Part shown: positions 11,684-23,800 of the stretch, in pieces
Position numbering within the stretch: position 1 is the stretch's first letter
Layout: every line of letters begins with the position of its first letter
Assembly (NCBI RefSeq): GCF_040869045.1
Contig: NC_090319.1
Coordinates: 306,826,998 to 306,890,997 of the forward strand
Length of the DNA: 64,000 nt
Origin: Eurosta solidaginis
Lineage: Eukaryota > Arthropoda > Insecta > Diptera > Tephritidae
Direction: 5' to 3'
Position numbers and translations under genes: made by a program
The notes under the pieces: model-generated
The model's input: only the letters and a program-made list of their open reading frames with translations
Databases searched by the model: none
Told to the model about the DNA's origin: nothing

Positions 11684-12497
11684 TAGCGTTTTCTTTTCTG
11701 GCTATAGTGTTATGCTTTTTGTACGCCGCGCAAGGGTTGTGGTTCTATTCTAAAAAGCAGCCAACGCCTTTACGGGGTATTTCGTTCTTTTGAGAAAATT
11801 GTTGCCTGCTCGCAACGCAAAAGCGTTACACTTTTACCCTGTATAAAATGGCGGTGTGGCAGTGCAACTCTGTGAAACTCTCAATTCACTCTTGAGTTCC
11901 ACATATACTCTGTTAATATGAGTGCGCATATCACCTAACCAGATTGCGCGTTCACGAGTTCAAAATTGCTTCGTTCTGCGCATCTACGTCACAGTTGACT
12001 GTTTGAGCGAATGAAAGAAAGAGCGAAAAACATTGTGAATGATAACTAAGTGTGATATCTTCTGCATAGACGTCAAAATTCCAAAGTGATTGGATCACCT
12101 TATTTGTAATTGACTATCGCTGTCTCATTCTGTATCACTTTCTACCACCCTCCGAAGATAGGCGCCGCCATATTGAACACCCTGTCAAAACGCTAAAAAG
12201 TAGCCATATTGAACATCCTATCAGGCAGTTGACAGATAAGATATCACACTTAGTCATCATTCACAATGGCGAAAAAAACAAGAGCTAAAGGAAAATGACG
12301 TATAAAAAAGAGATGATCTAATGTTTACATTCGCAATGCGCAATCTTCTTGTGTGATTTGTGATATGAGTGAATATGGTGAGATGAAATGTTCTTTGTAT
12401 GCACTATAAATGTTGAAAATTTTCTGGGGTAGGAGTAACACTATTAAGGCTTTACCATTTACTTAGGCAACAATTTATTTCAGAAAAGAAAACGCTA
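11684..12497. mobile_element. MITE with TTA target-site duplication, inside the retroelement
   Basis: Termini TAGCGTTTTCTTTTCTG (11684) and its inverted copy (ending 12497) are identical over 17 bp. TTA flanks both sides (11681-11683 and 12498-12500). Three-base TWA duplications are typical of PIF/Harbinger-type elements. 814 bp, no transposase frame. It contains a second, smaller element. Confidence 0.7.
12031..12268. mobile_element. hAT-type MITE with 8-bp duplication, nested
   Basis: The ends CATTGTGAATGATAACTAAG (12031) and the complement of the right end (one A/G mismatch) form an inverted repeat of about 31 bp. GCGAAAAA is duplicated at 12023-12030 and 12269-12276. An 8-bp duplication and CA-starting ends fit hAT. 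238 bp, non-coding. Confidence 0.8.
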
Positions 12498-12529
12498 TTA
12501 GATCTAGCTACTTAGACAATCGTTGAGTA

Positions 12530-13780
12530 GCAACGATAAAGCTCCAAATGACACCGATCACAACTTTGGATAAATCTCGGGAGATTCAAGTGAGTCGCGA
12601 CCGAAGTACTTTCGCCTAGTTCTGGCAAAAGCTGGGCAATCTGGCATAAAGTGATTTGGTGATTCCACCTCATCGTCCTCCATATAGCTGCAGCAGGATG
12701 GAGTTTCCAATATATTGAGACGTACCGCATGGATATCCATCGGACAGTGCCCTGTCAAAACCCCAATGACCATTAATAGATGAGCCTTAGTGAACCAAAT
12801 TATTTCAGCAGACCTCCTGCCATCCACTTTCGGCCAGAAAGATCTTGCTACCCTGCAAGACGTAGTGTCCACCCAATGTTTGCTGAGCTGAATCGAGGCC
12901 CAGCTATGGAGGAGCAATCCACAGGTGGCCAGCGGAATCCCGAAATCCCTACAGCCATCTTCATCCGGTTCAGTTGTACCGATGCGGGCTAAGAGATCCG
13001 CTTGACAGTTACCCGGGATATCACTATGGCCCGGGACCCAGATAATCTTAATTGTAAAATAATTCGATGCAATCGCAAGCGAGGTCAGGCACTCCCAGAC
13101 CACCCTCGATCGCACTGTAGTTGAGCTCAAGGCCTTGATAGCCGCTTGGCTATCAGAGTAGATGTTAAATTCCCTAACCGCAGCAACTTCCGCTGGGAAT
13201 ACACTGCAGTGATCAGCCAACTTAAACTTGCGGCTCACATTTAGCTCTTGACGAAAGACCCCCCCGCCAACCTTTCCGACCAACTTCGACCCATCCGTGA
13301 ACAAGTTAACCGGTCCCATGCCCCAGATAATTCCTTTTCCCCACTCCTCCCTGGGGGGAATGACTGTGGTGAAGGTTGCATAGGGAGCGGTCATCGGCAT
13401 ACAATAGTCCGTCCTGTCCGGGATAAAGTCGAAATTAGTAAAAGGCTAGAGTGTCCTAAGTCAGAAAGCGCATAACCCATATCACGAAGCCTGACCAACG
13501 ACCGGGCTGTGTAAGTTTTAAGTTTAAAAGTATGAGCGCAAAGGCGAGCTAGAGAAAGGGAACCGCGGCTAATTTTTAATATATTTAAAAGCTCAAATTT
13601 GCAGAACAAAGTCGGGTGGGTTTCTTGTTCATAATAATCTAGTTGGAAGCACGAAAATCCATCGTCGTTCACCTTCACCCTAAGACCAATTTTTTCACCC
13701 CTTGACCATTGTTTTACTATCGTTAGCATTCGGATACCGCGCCCATAAACTCGTCCGCTATTACGCACGCTCGCCTCTTT
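12530..13780 (-). pseudogene. retroelement RNase H remnant
   Basis: Two overlapping minus-strand frames. The first (13768-13391) ends RSLVRLRDMGYALSDLGHSS, the connection region. The second (13400-12558) holds VNLFTDGSKLVGKVGGGVF, then EVAAVREFNIYSDSQAAIKAL and WVPGHSDIPGNCQADLLAR. The catalytic Asp of TDGS, the Glu of EVAA, the Asp of YSDSQ and the Asp of QADLLA are visible. Between EVAAVRE and FNIYSD the usual helix-A segment of about 18 residues is missing, so the fold is probably broken. A Cys/His-rich end (CCSYMEDDEVESPNHF, then CPAF) follows, as in LOA-type elements. A frameshift lies near 13395. Confidence 0.75.
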
Positions 13781-13800
13781 TCTTATGAGGTCCCTATTAT

Positions 13801-14016
13801 TGTTTCTGCTAGAAGTCGAGAATTCGAGATTCTTGAAACTTCTTCACCTGGATTTAATCTTTAATTTTTTGGGGCATTATTTCAATCAGCCTGCAGGTTG
13901 CGCTGTAGAAACAACTTCTACCTTTCTTTAGACTCAGTTTAGAATGGTTAACGCCAAAGCCAACAGAGGAAAAAACTAAATATCAATAATAAAAATCACT
14001 AAATAAGTTTACTTAC
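13801..14016. other. intronic sequence
   Basis: Short non-coding stretch between the retroelement and the micro-exon donor. No feature recognised. Confidence 0.4.
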
Positions 14017-14046
14017 CAAATATTCCGCGGTATGCTGCTGGGTCAA
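14017..14046 (-). CDS. probable 30-bp micro-exon continuing the dynein linker
   Basis: On the minus strand, a pyrimidine-rich tract and acceptor tatctacag precede exactly ten codons (LTQQHTAEYL), followed by a perfect donor gtaagt. It lies 567 bp downstream of exon M, and its phase (0-0) continues that exon. The T-x-x-x-T-A-(E/D)-(Y/L)-L pattern is roughly where beta chains read a T-T-L-A-D-L-L motif, though about five residues shorter. Splice-site strength and phase are seen directly; membership of the gene is inference. Confidence 0.45.
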
Positions 14047-14613
14047 CTGTAGATAACAGGGAATTGAAAAAAAGAAAACACAATAATTATTGCATTACTT
14101 AAGGTAGTTTAAAACTTTTATTGAAGTATTGCAGAGTAATTAGTTGATTACTTAAAATCAAAATTACTACAACTTTCGATAGCTAAATTAATTAGAAAAA
14201 AGGGTTTGTTGTGGAAATCGTAATTTACATGCATCAATTAAGCTGATCTGATGCGTTTTTATTCAACAATTTTTTTAAATGAAAATAGGCAAGACAATGG
14301 TGAAAAAATTCATTAATTGAGCAACTAATTTTTTAACTTACTTGATTGATTGAATAACTGAATAATAAAATGATTGGATGAGTGCCCTAATTAAAAATTA
14401 TATTAACACGTAAGTGAATGCAGAGCTTATGGAAACTATGTCCTCTTCATTGACAAAGAATCGACAGCATAGCTTTTAGATTCTCTTTCCTCTTACATAA
14501 CAATCAAATATTTTAAAAGCGAATATGTCTATAACACACTCTACACACCTACCTACCTACATACATATGTACACATGTCCATTGAAACAGATGTGCGATT
14601 TTATTGAATTTAC
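14047..14613 (-). other. dynein intron after exon M
   Basis: 567 bp, strongly AT-rich, between the donor of exon M and the acceptor of the micro-exon. No repeat identified. Confidence 0.5.
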
Positions 14614-14886
14614 CTTTGTAGCTCGCATCAACTCAAGCCAATGACTTTCGCTGATAGCTGGATTTTGTAGTTCAGTGACGGCGCGTAATGATGCCATCAA
14701 CTCTTTTAGGATGTCCACAATGTATGCGTAGGGCGCCCAATCACGAACGCATTTATCCAAAGTACGTAAATCTCGTGTAAATTTCTTACATTCTGTTTCT
14801 AACTCATCCGTATCGATACTGTGCCAAGGCGTGTTGTGCCATTCCACGATGCAAGACTCAACGACATAGACATAATCCCACAATTG
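14614..14886 (-). CDS. dynein beta heavy chain, exon M (DHC_N2 linker)
   Basis: 91 codons, phase 0-0, acceptor gtatttacag, donor ACAAAG before gtaaat. It contains EWHNTPWHSIDTDELE, ETECKKF, LDKCVRDWAPYAYI, SLRAVTELQNPAI and SHWLELM. Known of the family: ECKKF, LDK and SLRAV-ELQNPAI-HW are linker signatures of DNAH9/11/17-type chains. This exon fixes the class of the whole gene. Confidence 0.96.
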
Positions 14887-17800
14887 CTGTAAATACATTC
14901 ATACAAATATATACACTGGATTTCAACTGAATAGGTACATGGAAAAAAAGCAAATTTGGCTAAAAAATTCGGACTCAAAAGCGCGTTAAAAAAAAAAAAC
15001 ATGTGAGACCGAAGAGCGAGAGTGCGAGTAGCTTGTGAAAATTCTATCAGAAAGTTTAACTTATGACTACGAAATGATTTTATATAAACACTCTAATCAC
15101 CTTAATGCGCTTTACTTCGGCTATACATAAATGTAGCTGTGTGGGATCTACGGCTTCTATACCCGGCAACATTGTATAACGTAGATAACGGCGATGCTGA
15201 GAAGCAAAATGATCCAAGCGTGTGCACACTTCGTCACAGTGGTTATACACATTAGGACAGGGAACGGTGAAAAACTAGAAGGAAAAAATACAGCAGAACA
15301 TTTGAATATTAAAGCTGAATATCAAGCTGAATTAAGTTCCCAATTTAGCAGGTAAAGAACTTATTCTCTGAAGATCTTTGCTTTACTACGATTTTTGGGG
15401 GCTCGTAAATTTGTTTACAATTGATTGAGGTGCTCCTGAGCTACACTGAGCTTGGAGGCCGCATCATAAAAACCTCTAAGATGAAAGCTCCTAATAAGTT
15501 TCAGACAAGAACTTCATTTCTTGACTGGCGCAAGTTAGCTTAGCTTAGCCGACTGGCGTGATTTATTGGATTGCCAAATGTGCTTAAGCTGTTAACAGCC
15601 AACTAGGAATTAAAATAACAAAAATATGTCGCAAGGCCCGGTACTGTTCGTACCTTGATTGTCCAATCAATTTACTGTAGAGAGGACATCAGAATTTACA
15701 TACAGGAGGACCACCAATGTGGTAGGATATTTCCATAAACAGCTACGACCATTTCAGCTATATTCCCTTAAACTATAGTCTCTGAAACGTTTGCCTTGAC
15801 TGTTGTCAGAAAAGAAAGTGCTCACCCGAAGTTTTGCACCTTCTGTTTTCATTAGTTGGGTTTTTACTTAGCGGGTTTCAGATTTAGTGAAAAATTTTGA
15901 GCTTTTGTGAGACACTTGTGCCAAGAGAAAATCCCACTCGATGCTGCTCGTCTTATCGAATTGTCGCTGAAAATATTAGTCAGCGCTTTATCTAAGTATA
16001 CCGTCTCCTTCAGATGTATCCGTCTTATTCAATGATAACATATACCAGCTATGAATCAAGTCATTTAAATTATGTATAGACATTACTACATATCACTAAC
16101 ATCAAATCATTTGCTGCATAATATTGACATGATGTCCCTTCCCCCTGCAATTATAAATATTTCTCGATTTATTGATCAGTTATTACAACACAAAAAATGA
16201 TCATGACATCATTTGATGATTTACATTGACATGATTTTGCTTCAGCCTACATGTATGACTGATTAGTTGAATAAAGTTGTCAGCTTTTTACACCACATCA
16301 CTTCACATAAAATGATCATGGCATCATTGATGTGGAATAATGACATGATATCGTCGCCCACTAACCAGAAGCACGAATGTGCAATTTTTCCGATTTTGTG
16401 TTATAGGCGTCGTTATATTACCCTTTACATTCTCTAGGTTCTACTTAAATCTAGAGCTCCCTACGCAGATGGAAACCCCAATAATTTGCAGTGCCATTTT
16501 CATGAATATACAATTCAATCACACAAAGTTGAGCCAGAAACATGAATGTGCTACATTCATTTTTCTGGCTGGCAACAAGGTAATGATTTTCCTGTTTGCA
16601 TGACACATTCGTTGATATGGCTAAACAAATTTAAAAAAAAGTAAGAACAGCACACATTCGTATGTTCGAATGTTCCGGTATACGTGCCTGAATATTGGGC
16701 ACCAACTTGTAACTAACCAAAACTTTTCGAGGTTCACACACAATTGTATGACGATTTTGTAATTATAATTATTTTACTCAGGGAGCTATAAAACTACCCA
16801 TGCGATATATATGCTAGTTGAGATACACAAAAGATGAGCTGTATAAGGTATTCTTCATAAAAATTATACCGATGAAAAAATTTTTAATAGCTGAATATCC
16901 GAAAAAAGATAGTTTTTTAATTGAAGACAAACCGATTTATTCGAAGCCGTTGCATCTTCCCGAATCAAAACTAAAATACTTGGAAAAATTGTGTGAAAAA
17001 CTGGTTATACGAAAATAATATCATTCTTTTTATAAAAATCTTGAGGGCAACGCTTTACCCAAACCCAATATTTCAGAAGATTCTGATTCTGATGAGAATA
17101 AGTACTAGTTCTAAGTTCGCAATAATATCTTAAATAAAAACACATTAGTGTATATGAAATCGAATTGAATGTATAAATTTTTCATTTACATACATACTTT
17201 TGATAAGTCAAAGCCGCGGATGTTTTACCAAGTACTGTGATGCTCCGAATCCCAATCCGCCAACAGAATAAGCCTAGCAGGTATTGGATTGGCCCTAACA
17301 TTATTTAAAAATCAATCTTCAGTGATTTTTTTTACGTGTTTTGAGGTTAAGGCCATACCGTGACCACTTGGGCCAAGTCTTATAGCGTATTTCGTTTCAG
17401 CACATCAAAATGTATAGAAACATGTGTCGCATTACCTGATCCGACTACTTTTAATTTTTTTGTATAGCTGTGTTAACAAAAAATTAGATCAGTTTTTAAA
17501 ATTTTTGTTGTGCCAGAAAAATGAATGTGCTAAATCTTGAAAGAGCATAGTGTGAATATAATATTTAGATACACTTTTACATTAGAAACTAATTCTTCTA
17601 ATTTTGAGGGAGCAATAAACTTTGAAACTCGATTTCCCAACATTTTCATTTTGGCACATTCATGCTTCTGGCAAACGGGCGACGATATAGCTTCACACTG
17701 CGTTTATAACTCGATTTCGATTAATTGATCAGTAGAAACTAGTTGTTAGTCATTACATCACATCAGATGATCATGTTATCATTTGATGCTTAAACTTGAT

Positions 17801-20800
17801 ATCATATCGCTTCATTAATAAATCGATTTCGACTCATTGATCAGCCGAAACCAATTGTTAGTTATTACATCAGATCAGATGATCATGATATCATTTGATG
17901 CTTCACACTGTACTTATAATTCGATTTCGAATCATTGAACATCCGAAACCAGTTATTACATATTACTTCACATCAAATGATCATGAGATCTCATGATAAG
18001 TTGATGCCCTCCATCAGCGATGGGCAAAACGGCTCGTATGAGCCTTTTGCTCATACGGGCACGCTTTGCACATTTAAGTGCTGTGTGAGGGACGATCAAG
18101 TGCAGGTATGTGGGGCGAAGAACACAGGAAGAGAATAATATACAAACACATCTTGTTCATCTTGCTTAATACATATTTAACAGTTACCAAGCTATGTCGA
18201 AAATAGAGCTGCCACCGCTCTTATTATGTTCAAATTATTAAGCGTTTTAGGATAAGCTAGCCTTTACCGGCGGCTTCGCTCGCACTAAAGGCCACAAATA
18301 TGTAATGTCGCTTTTGTGATTCACAACTCGAACTGAATTTTCAGTTGTAATTTTAAAAGTTCCTTTATGATTCAAATCACAAACAAAGCAAGTTTTAAAA
18401 TTAGAAAAATGGTCGCCGTAAATTAAACACACATGCTCCAACAATTTTTGCAGTGTGGATTTAACGATATATGTATGTGAGCTGAAGAAATTTGAAAATT
18501 CCGCCATAATTTGAAATTTATAAATGAAAGCAGTTATGTTTATAATAAAACTGGTAAAATTTGTCGTTCTTTATGCGATTGGTACCTTTTTTTAAACGGT
18601 TTTATTGACCGTGCAGCCTGGCCGGCCAGCCAACGCGAATTTTGTAATTAAAATTTAAGTAACTTCCCTATAAGCTACAAGCTTGAAACTTGGAATATAG
18701 CTCAGAACCCGATGACAATGCAATAATAAGAAAAAATCGCCGCTAGGTGGTGCAAGGATCGAGATATTCACAAAAATCGTATTTGTGGTCCGATTTGGCT
18801 CATATCTGGAACACATAATACATACAAGAATAGAAAGCGACATATGAATAAAATCGCCGCTAGGTGGCGCAAGATTAGAGATATTCACAAAAATCGTATT
18901 TGTGGTCCGATTTGGTCCATATTTGGAACACATAATACATACAAGAATAGAAATCGACCTATGATGTCCGATTTGGCTCATATTTGGAACAAATATTACA
19001 TACAGTCCGGTAGAAGTGACATCAAAATATTTTGCAAGGATTATGTATTCAGCACTTAGATTGTCACAAATTGACAAATTGTCAGGAAAGAATCCTTGTA
19101 ATAATGAGTCACTAAATGAACTAAATAGAATGAGAAATAATAGGCAATTAAATAAAGACTAAAAGCTCTAAAATAAAATAATTAAAAAAAAAAAAATTAA
19201 GTTAAACGGTTTTATTGAAAACAATACTTACATGAAGTAATAATAATACTAAAAGCTAGAAAGTAAGTAGGTACCTCCTAGGTACTAGTCCTCACACTAT
19301 AGGGCGTTGATGAGACAATTAAATAAAAGCGTTGGACGCGTCAAATTTCTATTGATAGTCATATATAAGACCAAGTGAACCTTAATAAGATTATGCTACG
19401 CTTCACACTTTTAGCATTTTCACGTGCCCAACGCTTTTATTTAATTGTCTGATCAACGCCCTATTTTTATTAGGAGTGTGATGACTAGTACCTAGGACCT
19501 ACCTACTTATTTTCTAGCTTTTAGTATTATTACTTTATGTAAATATTGTTTTCAATAAAACCGTATAAGTTAACATTTTTTTATTATTTTAATTTTTAGT
19601 TCATATCACTTTAAAAGATCTTAACATTACACTGCACATATAATTCGATTTCGATTTACTGATCCGCAAAAAACAGTTATTAGTAGTTACATCACAATAT
19701 TGACATGTTATCGCTGGTGACAGGTTTTATATTTATAGATCAGCTGACTCAAGTTGTTAGTTTAGTTTGAAGAAAGCACATATGACTATTTATATTTAAA
19801 ATATCTTAACAATATCGCATTCTAATATCATTCAACAAATACTCACTGGTAAACGTGAAAATCGCTTCACATATATCTGTAAACGACACATAAATATAGC
19901 AATCATGGCATTAACACGTTCTCGCTGATATAATTGAGCATCTTCAAGTTCCTCGGAACGTGTGGCGGCAACATCCTTGAGATGCTTCCATTGCAACGGT
20001 AAATGATCGATTTTACGTAAAAGTTGCTGATCAAATTCAAAGTTATAAGTTTTCAATAAAGCAATCATATCCTTGAGTGGCTTAAACATATTATCCGCAT
20101 AATTTCCATGTTTACGAATTTCATCCATAACATCCAAAACGCGTAATAAACGACGAAAACTTTTTAAACCAACAGGCAATTGAAGAATTTCTAGTCCATG
20201 ACTTATAAAAGTGGTGAGCTCCTTTAATACGCAGAAAAATGTGAAAACAAAATGTGAGAAATAAAAATAAAAATGCTTCATTACCTGCTCTTAATGGTAT
20301 GATATTTATTGTATGCTATGTGGCGAGTACTCACAGTTAAGGTGCGTTCCACATAATTTAGTAGCCAGCGTTTGTGTAGATGTGACCATTTGCAGACATG
20401 ATTTAATAGCGCATATTTCAATGGATTCAAGTCAATGCTCAGCCAACCATTTATACGTTGTTGGCCTGCCAACTGTTCGATTACCTCGTGATGTTCATTG
20501 TAGCTATCAATCTGATGTGTGGATTTGAATAGAAATTATATTGTAAATTTAAAACTGAAAACGCATATTTTTTAAGACTATATGTACCAACATATATATC
20601 AATATATATGCAAATATATACGTAGATGTGTGTAAAATTTAATTGAATCCATATTGCCTTTTTGACCAACACGAACTTTAAAACATCTGCTTCCATATTA
20701 AGGCTGGTTTTCACCGTGACTTGATTACTACGAGTGATAGATTAAGTGAGTACGATAAGATAAAGTAATTGGTTTAACTACTGCTTAATATGATAGTTAG

Positions 20801-23800
20801 GAAAAGGTTTCCCTACTTGTAAAATCTCTAGGTAAACTTCTGATCCATGGTGGGAGAAAATGCCGCAGAAGTTGCGTGACTTGATGACTTCACAACAAGG
20901 TTGCCATATCGGTAACACAGAGCATTGCGATGTCACACTCCAATCAACAACTAATCCCGAAACCTGGTAACATGCCAACCTAATATAAACGCACGCAAGT
21001 CATTTTCTGTCAAAAATGTCTCATGTACAAACAACTTGTATGAGAGCAACCCAAATTGAATTTGCTGCGTGAAAACCTAACTCGATTCCCAATTTTTGTT
21101 CTGCGTGACATTTAGATTTGACGTTTGCACACATGCTTTACATTGTCGCAACGCATGCTTATTTGGGTTAGAGCAAAAAACGCCGGTTGTTTGCGTGCGC
21201 TAAAAAAAACGTAGTGCGGTTTTATTAGGTTGGCATGTAAGAGGTGCCCAGCGTTTATATAGGTAATTGTTCCAAAAATCCTATTGGAATACCTTCAGTT
21301 TTTAGTATAAAGTTCCTTTACCGGCAAAGCACTACTGAATTAACATACCGTCCGCCGCACCGTAAAGGACCGCATCCATAATAACAGCTATCATCTCATG
21401 GAAGACGCTGTAGTGATCGGGCCGCCTCAATTTCCATCTGACTATGAGCTTCTGAAAGGACTGATGGCTCTTTTATGCAAACAGAAGCGAGGCCCTTTCA
21501 TTTCCCCTAAATGCTCACGTCCCTAGCAATCAAGTCATAAGACATCACAAATACGTTGACGGGTGAGGACGTCATAATATGTGCTATTATATATTTCGGC
21601 AGCTTTAAACAGCCTGGTGCCTTTGGAATTCCTCCTTTAATACCTAAGTAGGGCGTTAAGTCTATCACGATGACTCTGTCCGAAAAGTGGGTAACTAAGG
21701 CAATTCTAGACGTAGAAGTTTTGAGCCCAATTAAGTTGGTGTAATTCTTGCTGAAATTTCCAGTAATTCAATATGTTTACCAGTTGCAAATCCTTGAAAG
21801 ATGGCTTTTCAGAAACCGATGGTTTAAATTGGTGAGGTGTTTACAAAGATTTTTAAGACATATAAGGTGTTTTTGATAGGGCTACATTCAATAGCATGTG
21901 CAGTTCTTCCATCCAACCATTCAATGCTCATGCGGACTCGATAAGAGCTGCCCTTTGGCAGTGTGCTTTCCACTTAATTATATTGCTTAGTAACTATTGG
22001 TGTTCGAGACTATCCTACTGACATGGTTCGATATATTACAGACACTTCTCTTACAGCACTTTGTAGGAAGCACACAAACTGCTCTGAATATGTTAAACAA
22101 TGAGTCTAGTTAGAATGAGACAGTCTGCTTCTACCTAAATATCTGGAAATAAAAAACTACCACTATCTGGTCACAAGGACGACTATGTGGGTATATACCA
22201 CCACGACAAGATCCATTATCATCATAAACATTTGCAGTATGGTGGAGTAGAGTCTAAATGAACAAGGGATCTTATGAGGTACACGAGGGATTTTTTTATA
22301 ATTTCTTCACCGGACCGCTATTTTCCTTAAGGCAAATTGCAGGATTTGTCGCCGTGGTGTAATGGTAGCGTGCTCCGCCTACCACACCGCAGATCCTGAG
22401 TTCAGGCTCTGTGCAAAGCAACTTCAACATTTTAGAAAGAAGTTTTTTTTTTCAATTAGAAACACGTTGTTTTAGGCGGGGTCGCCCCTCGGCAGGTCCC
22501 GTCCCGCCAATTTGTAGAAAAAATTAAAAGAGGAGCAAGACGCAAATTGGGAGAGAAGCTCGGCCTCAAATCTCTTCGACATTTACCGCGCCTAACATTT
22601 ATTTATTTTAAATTGCAGGATTTTAAGGAACATATAGTAGCGAACACGAAATAGAAGCAGGCGGAGATTGTTGAATGCTATGTTACGGCCACCGTGGTGT
22701 GAAGGTAGCGTGCTCCGCCTATCACACTGATTGCCCTGGGTTCACACCCTGGGCAAAGCAAAATCAAAATTTTAGAAATAAGGTTTTTCAATTAGAAGAA
22801 AATTTTTCTAAGCGGGGTCGCCCCTCGGCAGTGTTTGGCAAGCGCTCCGAGTGTATTTCTGCCATGAAAAGCTCTCAGTGAAAACTCATCTGCCTTGCAG
22901 ATGCCGTTCGGAGTCGGCATAAAACATGTAGGTCCCGTCCGGCCAATTTGTAGGGAAAAGCAAGAGGAGCACGACGCAAATTGGAAGAGAAGCTCGGCCT
23001 TAGATCTCTTCGGAGGTTATAGCGCCTTACATTTATTTTTTTTTTTTTATGTTACTGCGCTCATGACTACAGATAACTCTTGCTTTTACTAAGGAGTTTT
23101 TGATCATGACGCCTATTAATTCATTTATTCTCTTATTTCGGAATTTAAAATATCTGCTCTAATAAGCCAGCCTCTCGAATTTATATGTAACGTTGTCAAC
23201 GAATTTTATTTTATCTTGGCGAGTATGCTTCGTGTTTGAATACTGAGACATTCGTAATCCTATAGTTAGTTTCTAACTCAACTACCATCCAGATACTCTA
23301 AAACTTATTCGGAGTTGTAAGAGGCGGCTTAAACATGCTGCCAGGCTAAAAAGCTCGCTCTACTTTGAGTGACGGATAACACGACCGTTCTTGGAAAAGA
23401 ACGGGACTTTTCGAAGACAAAAGCAGTTCTAGTACTTTCATGTTTCGGCCATTGAAACCGCAGGCCGCATTTCGAATCTCATTATAGACTTGCTCAATGG
23501 TAATGTAAACGGACCATAAGCAACAGCTTAGACAAAAATTTATTGATCATTTTGTGCATAAAAGAGTTTGGGGAATTGTATATTTGCCAACAGCCGACCA
23601 CTTCTTCTTAATAAAATTCATTCAAATGTTTGTATTGAGAGTGACGCAGGTGCATTTGGTGCTAGCCATTTCATTGGGGTAATAAAATGTATGCTTCGTT
23701 GGTCCATTTGGAACCTTGCATGTATGTACATATGTATATTTATGTGTAAACATATGGTATATATATGTAGTACTTATACACTTCAACCGTATGAGTGATA

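Larger units (their letters stand above)
11578..13800 (-). mobile_element. LOA/I-type non-LTR retroelement with RNase H, 5'-truncated, with nested insertions
   Basis: Minus-strand element whose remaining coding part is the RNase H end of pol (12530-13780). A 3' UTR continues to a tail of four TTAGG units (plus strand) at 11578-11597. A MITE at 11684-12497 splits the 3' UTR: removing it with one TTA rejoins GTGAC-TTA-GATCTAGC smoothly. RNase H after the reverse transcriptase is a feature of the I, LOA and R1-like clades. The reverse transcriptase itself is absent, so this is a dead 3' fragment. Confidence 0.7.

Noticed and set aside
18655..19077. 140-residue minus-strand open frame
   Set aside because: Its internal repetition follows the roughly 115-bp tandem units of a non-coding repeat.
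22348..22420. tRNA gene
   Set aside because: A and B boxes are present, but the sequence continues into a repeated non-tRNA body with a target duplication, and no intact cloverleaf is evident. It is a SINE head.
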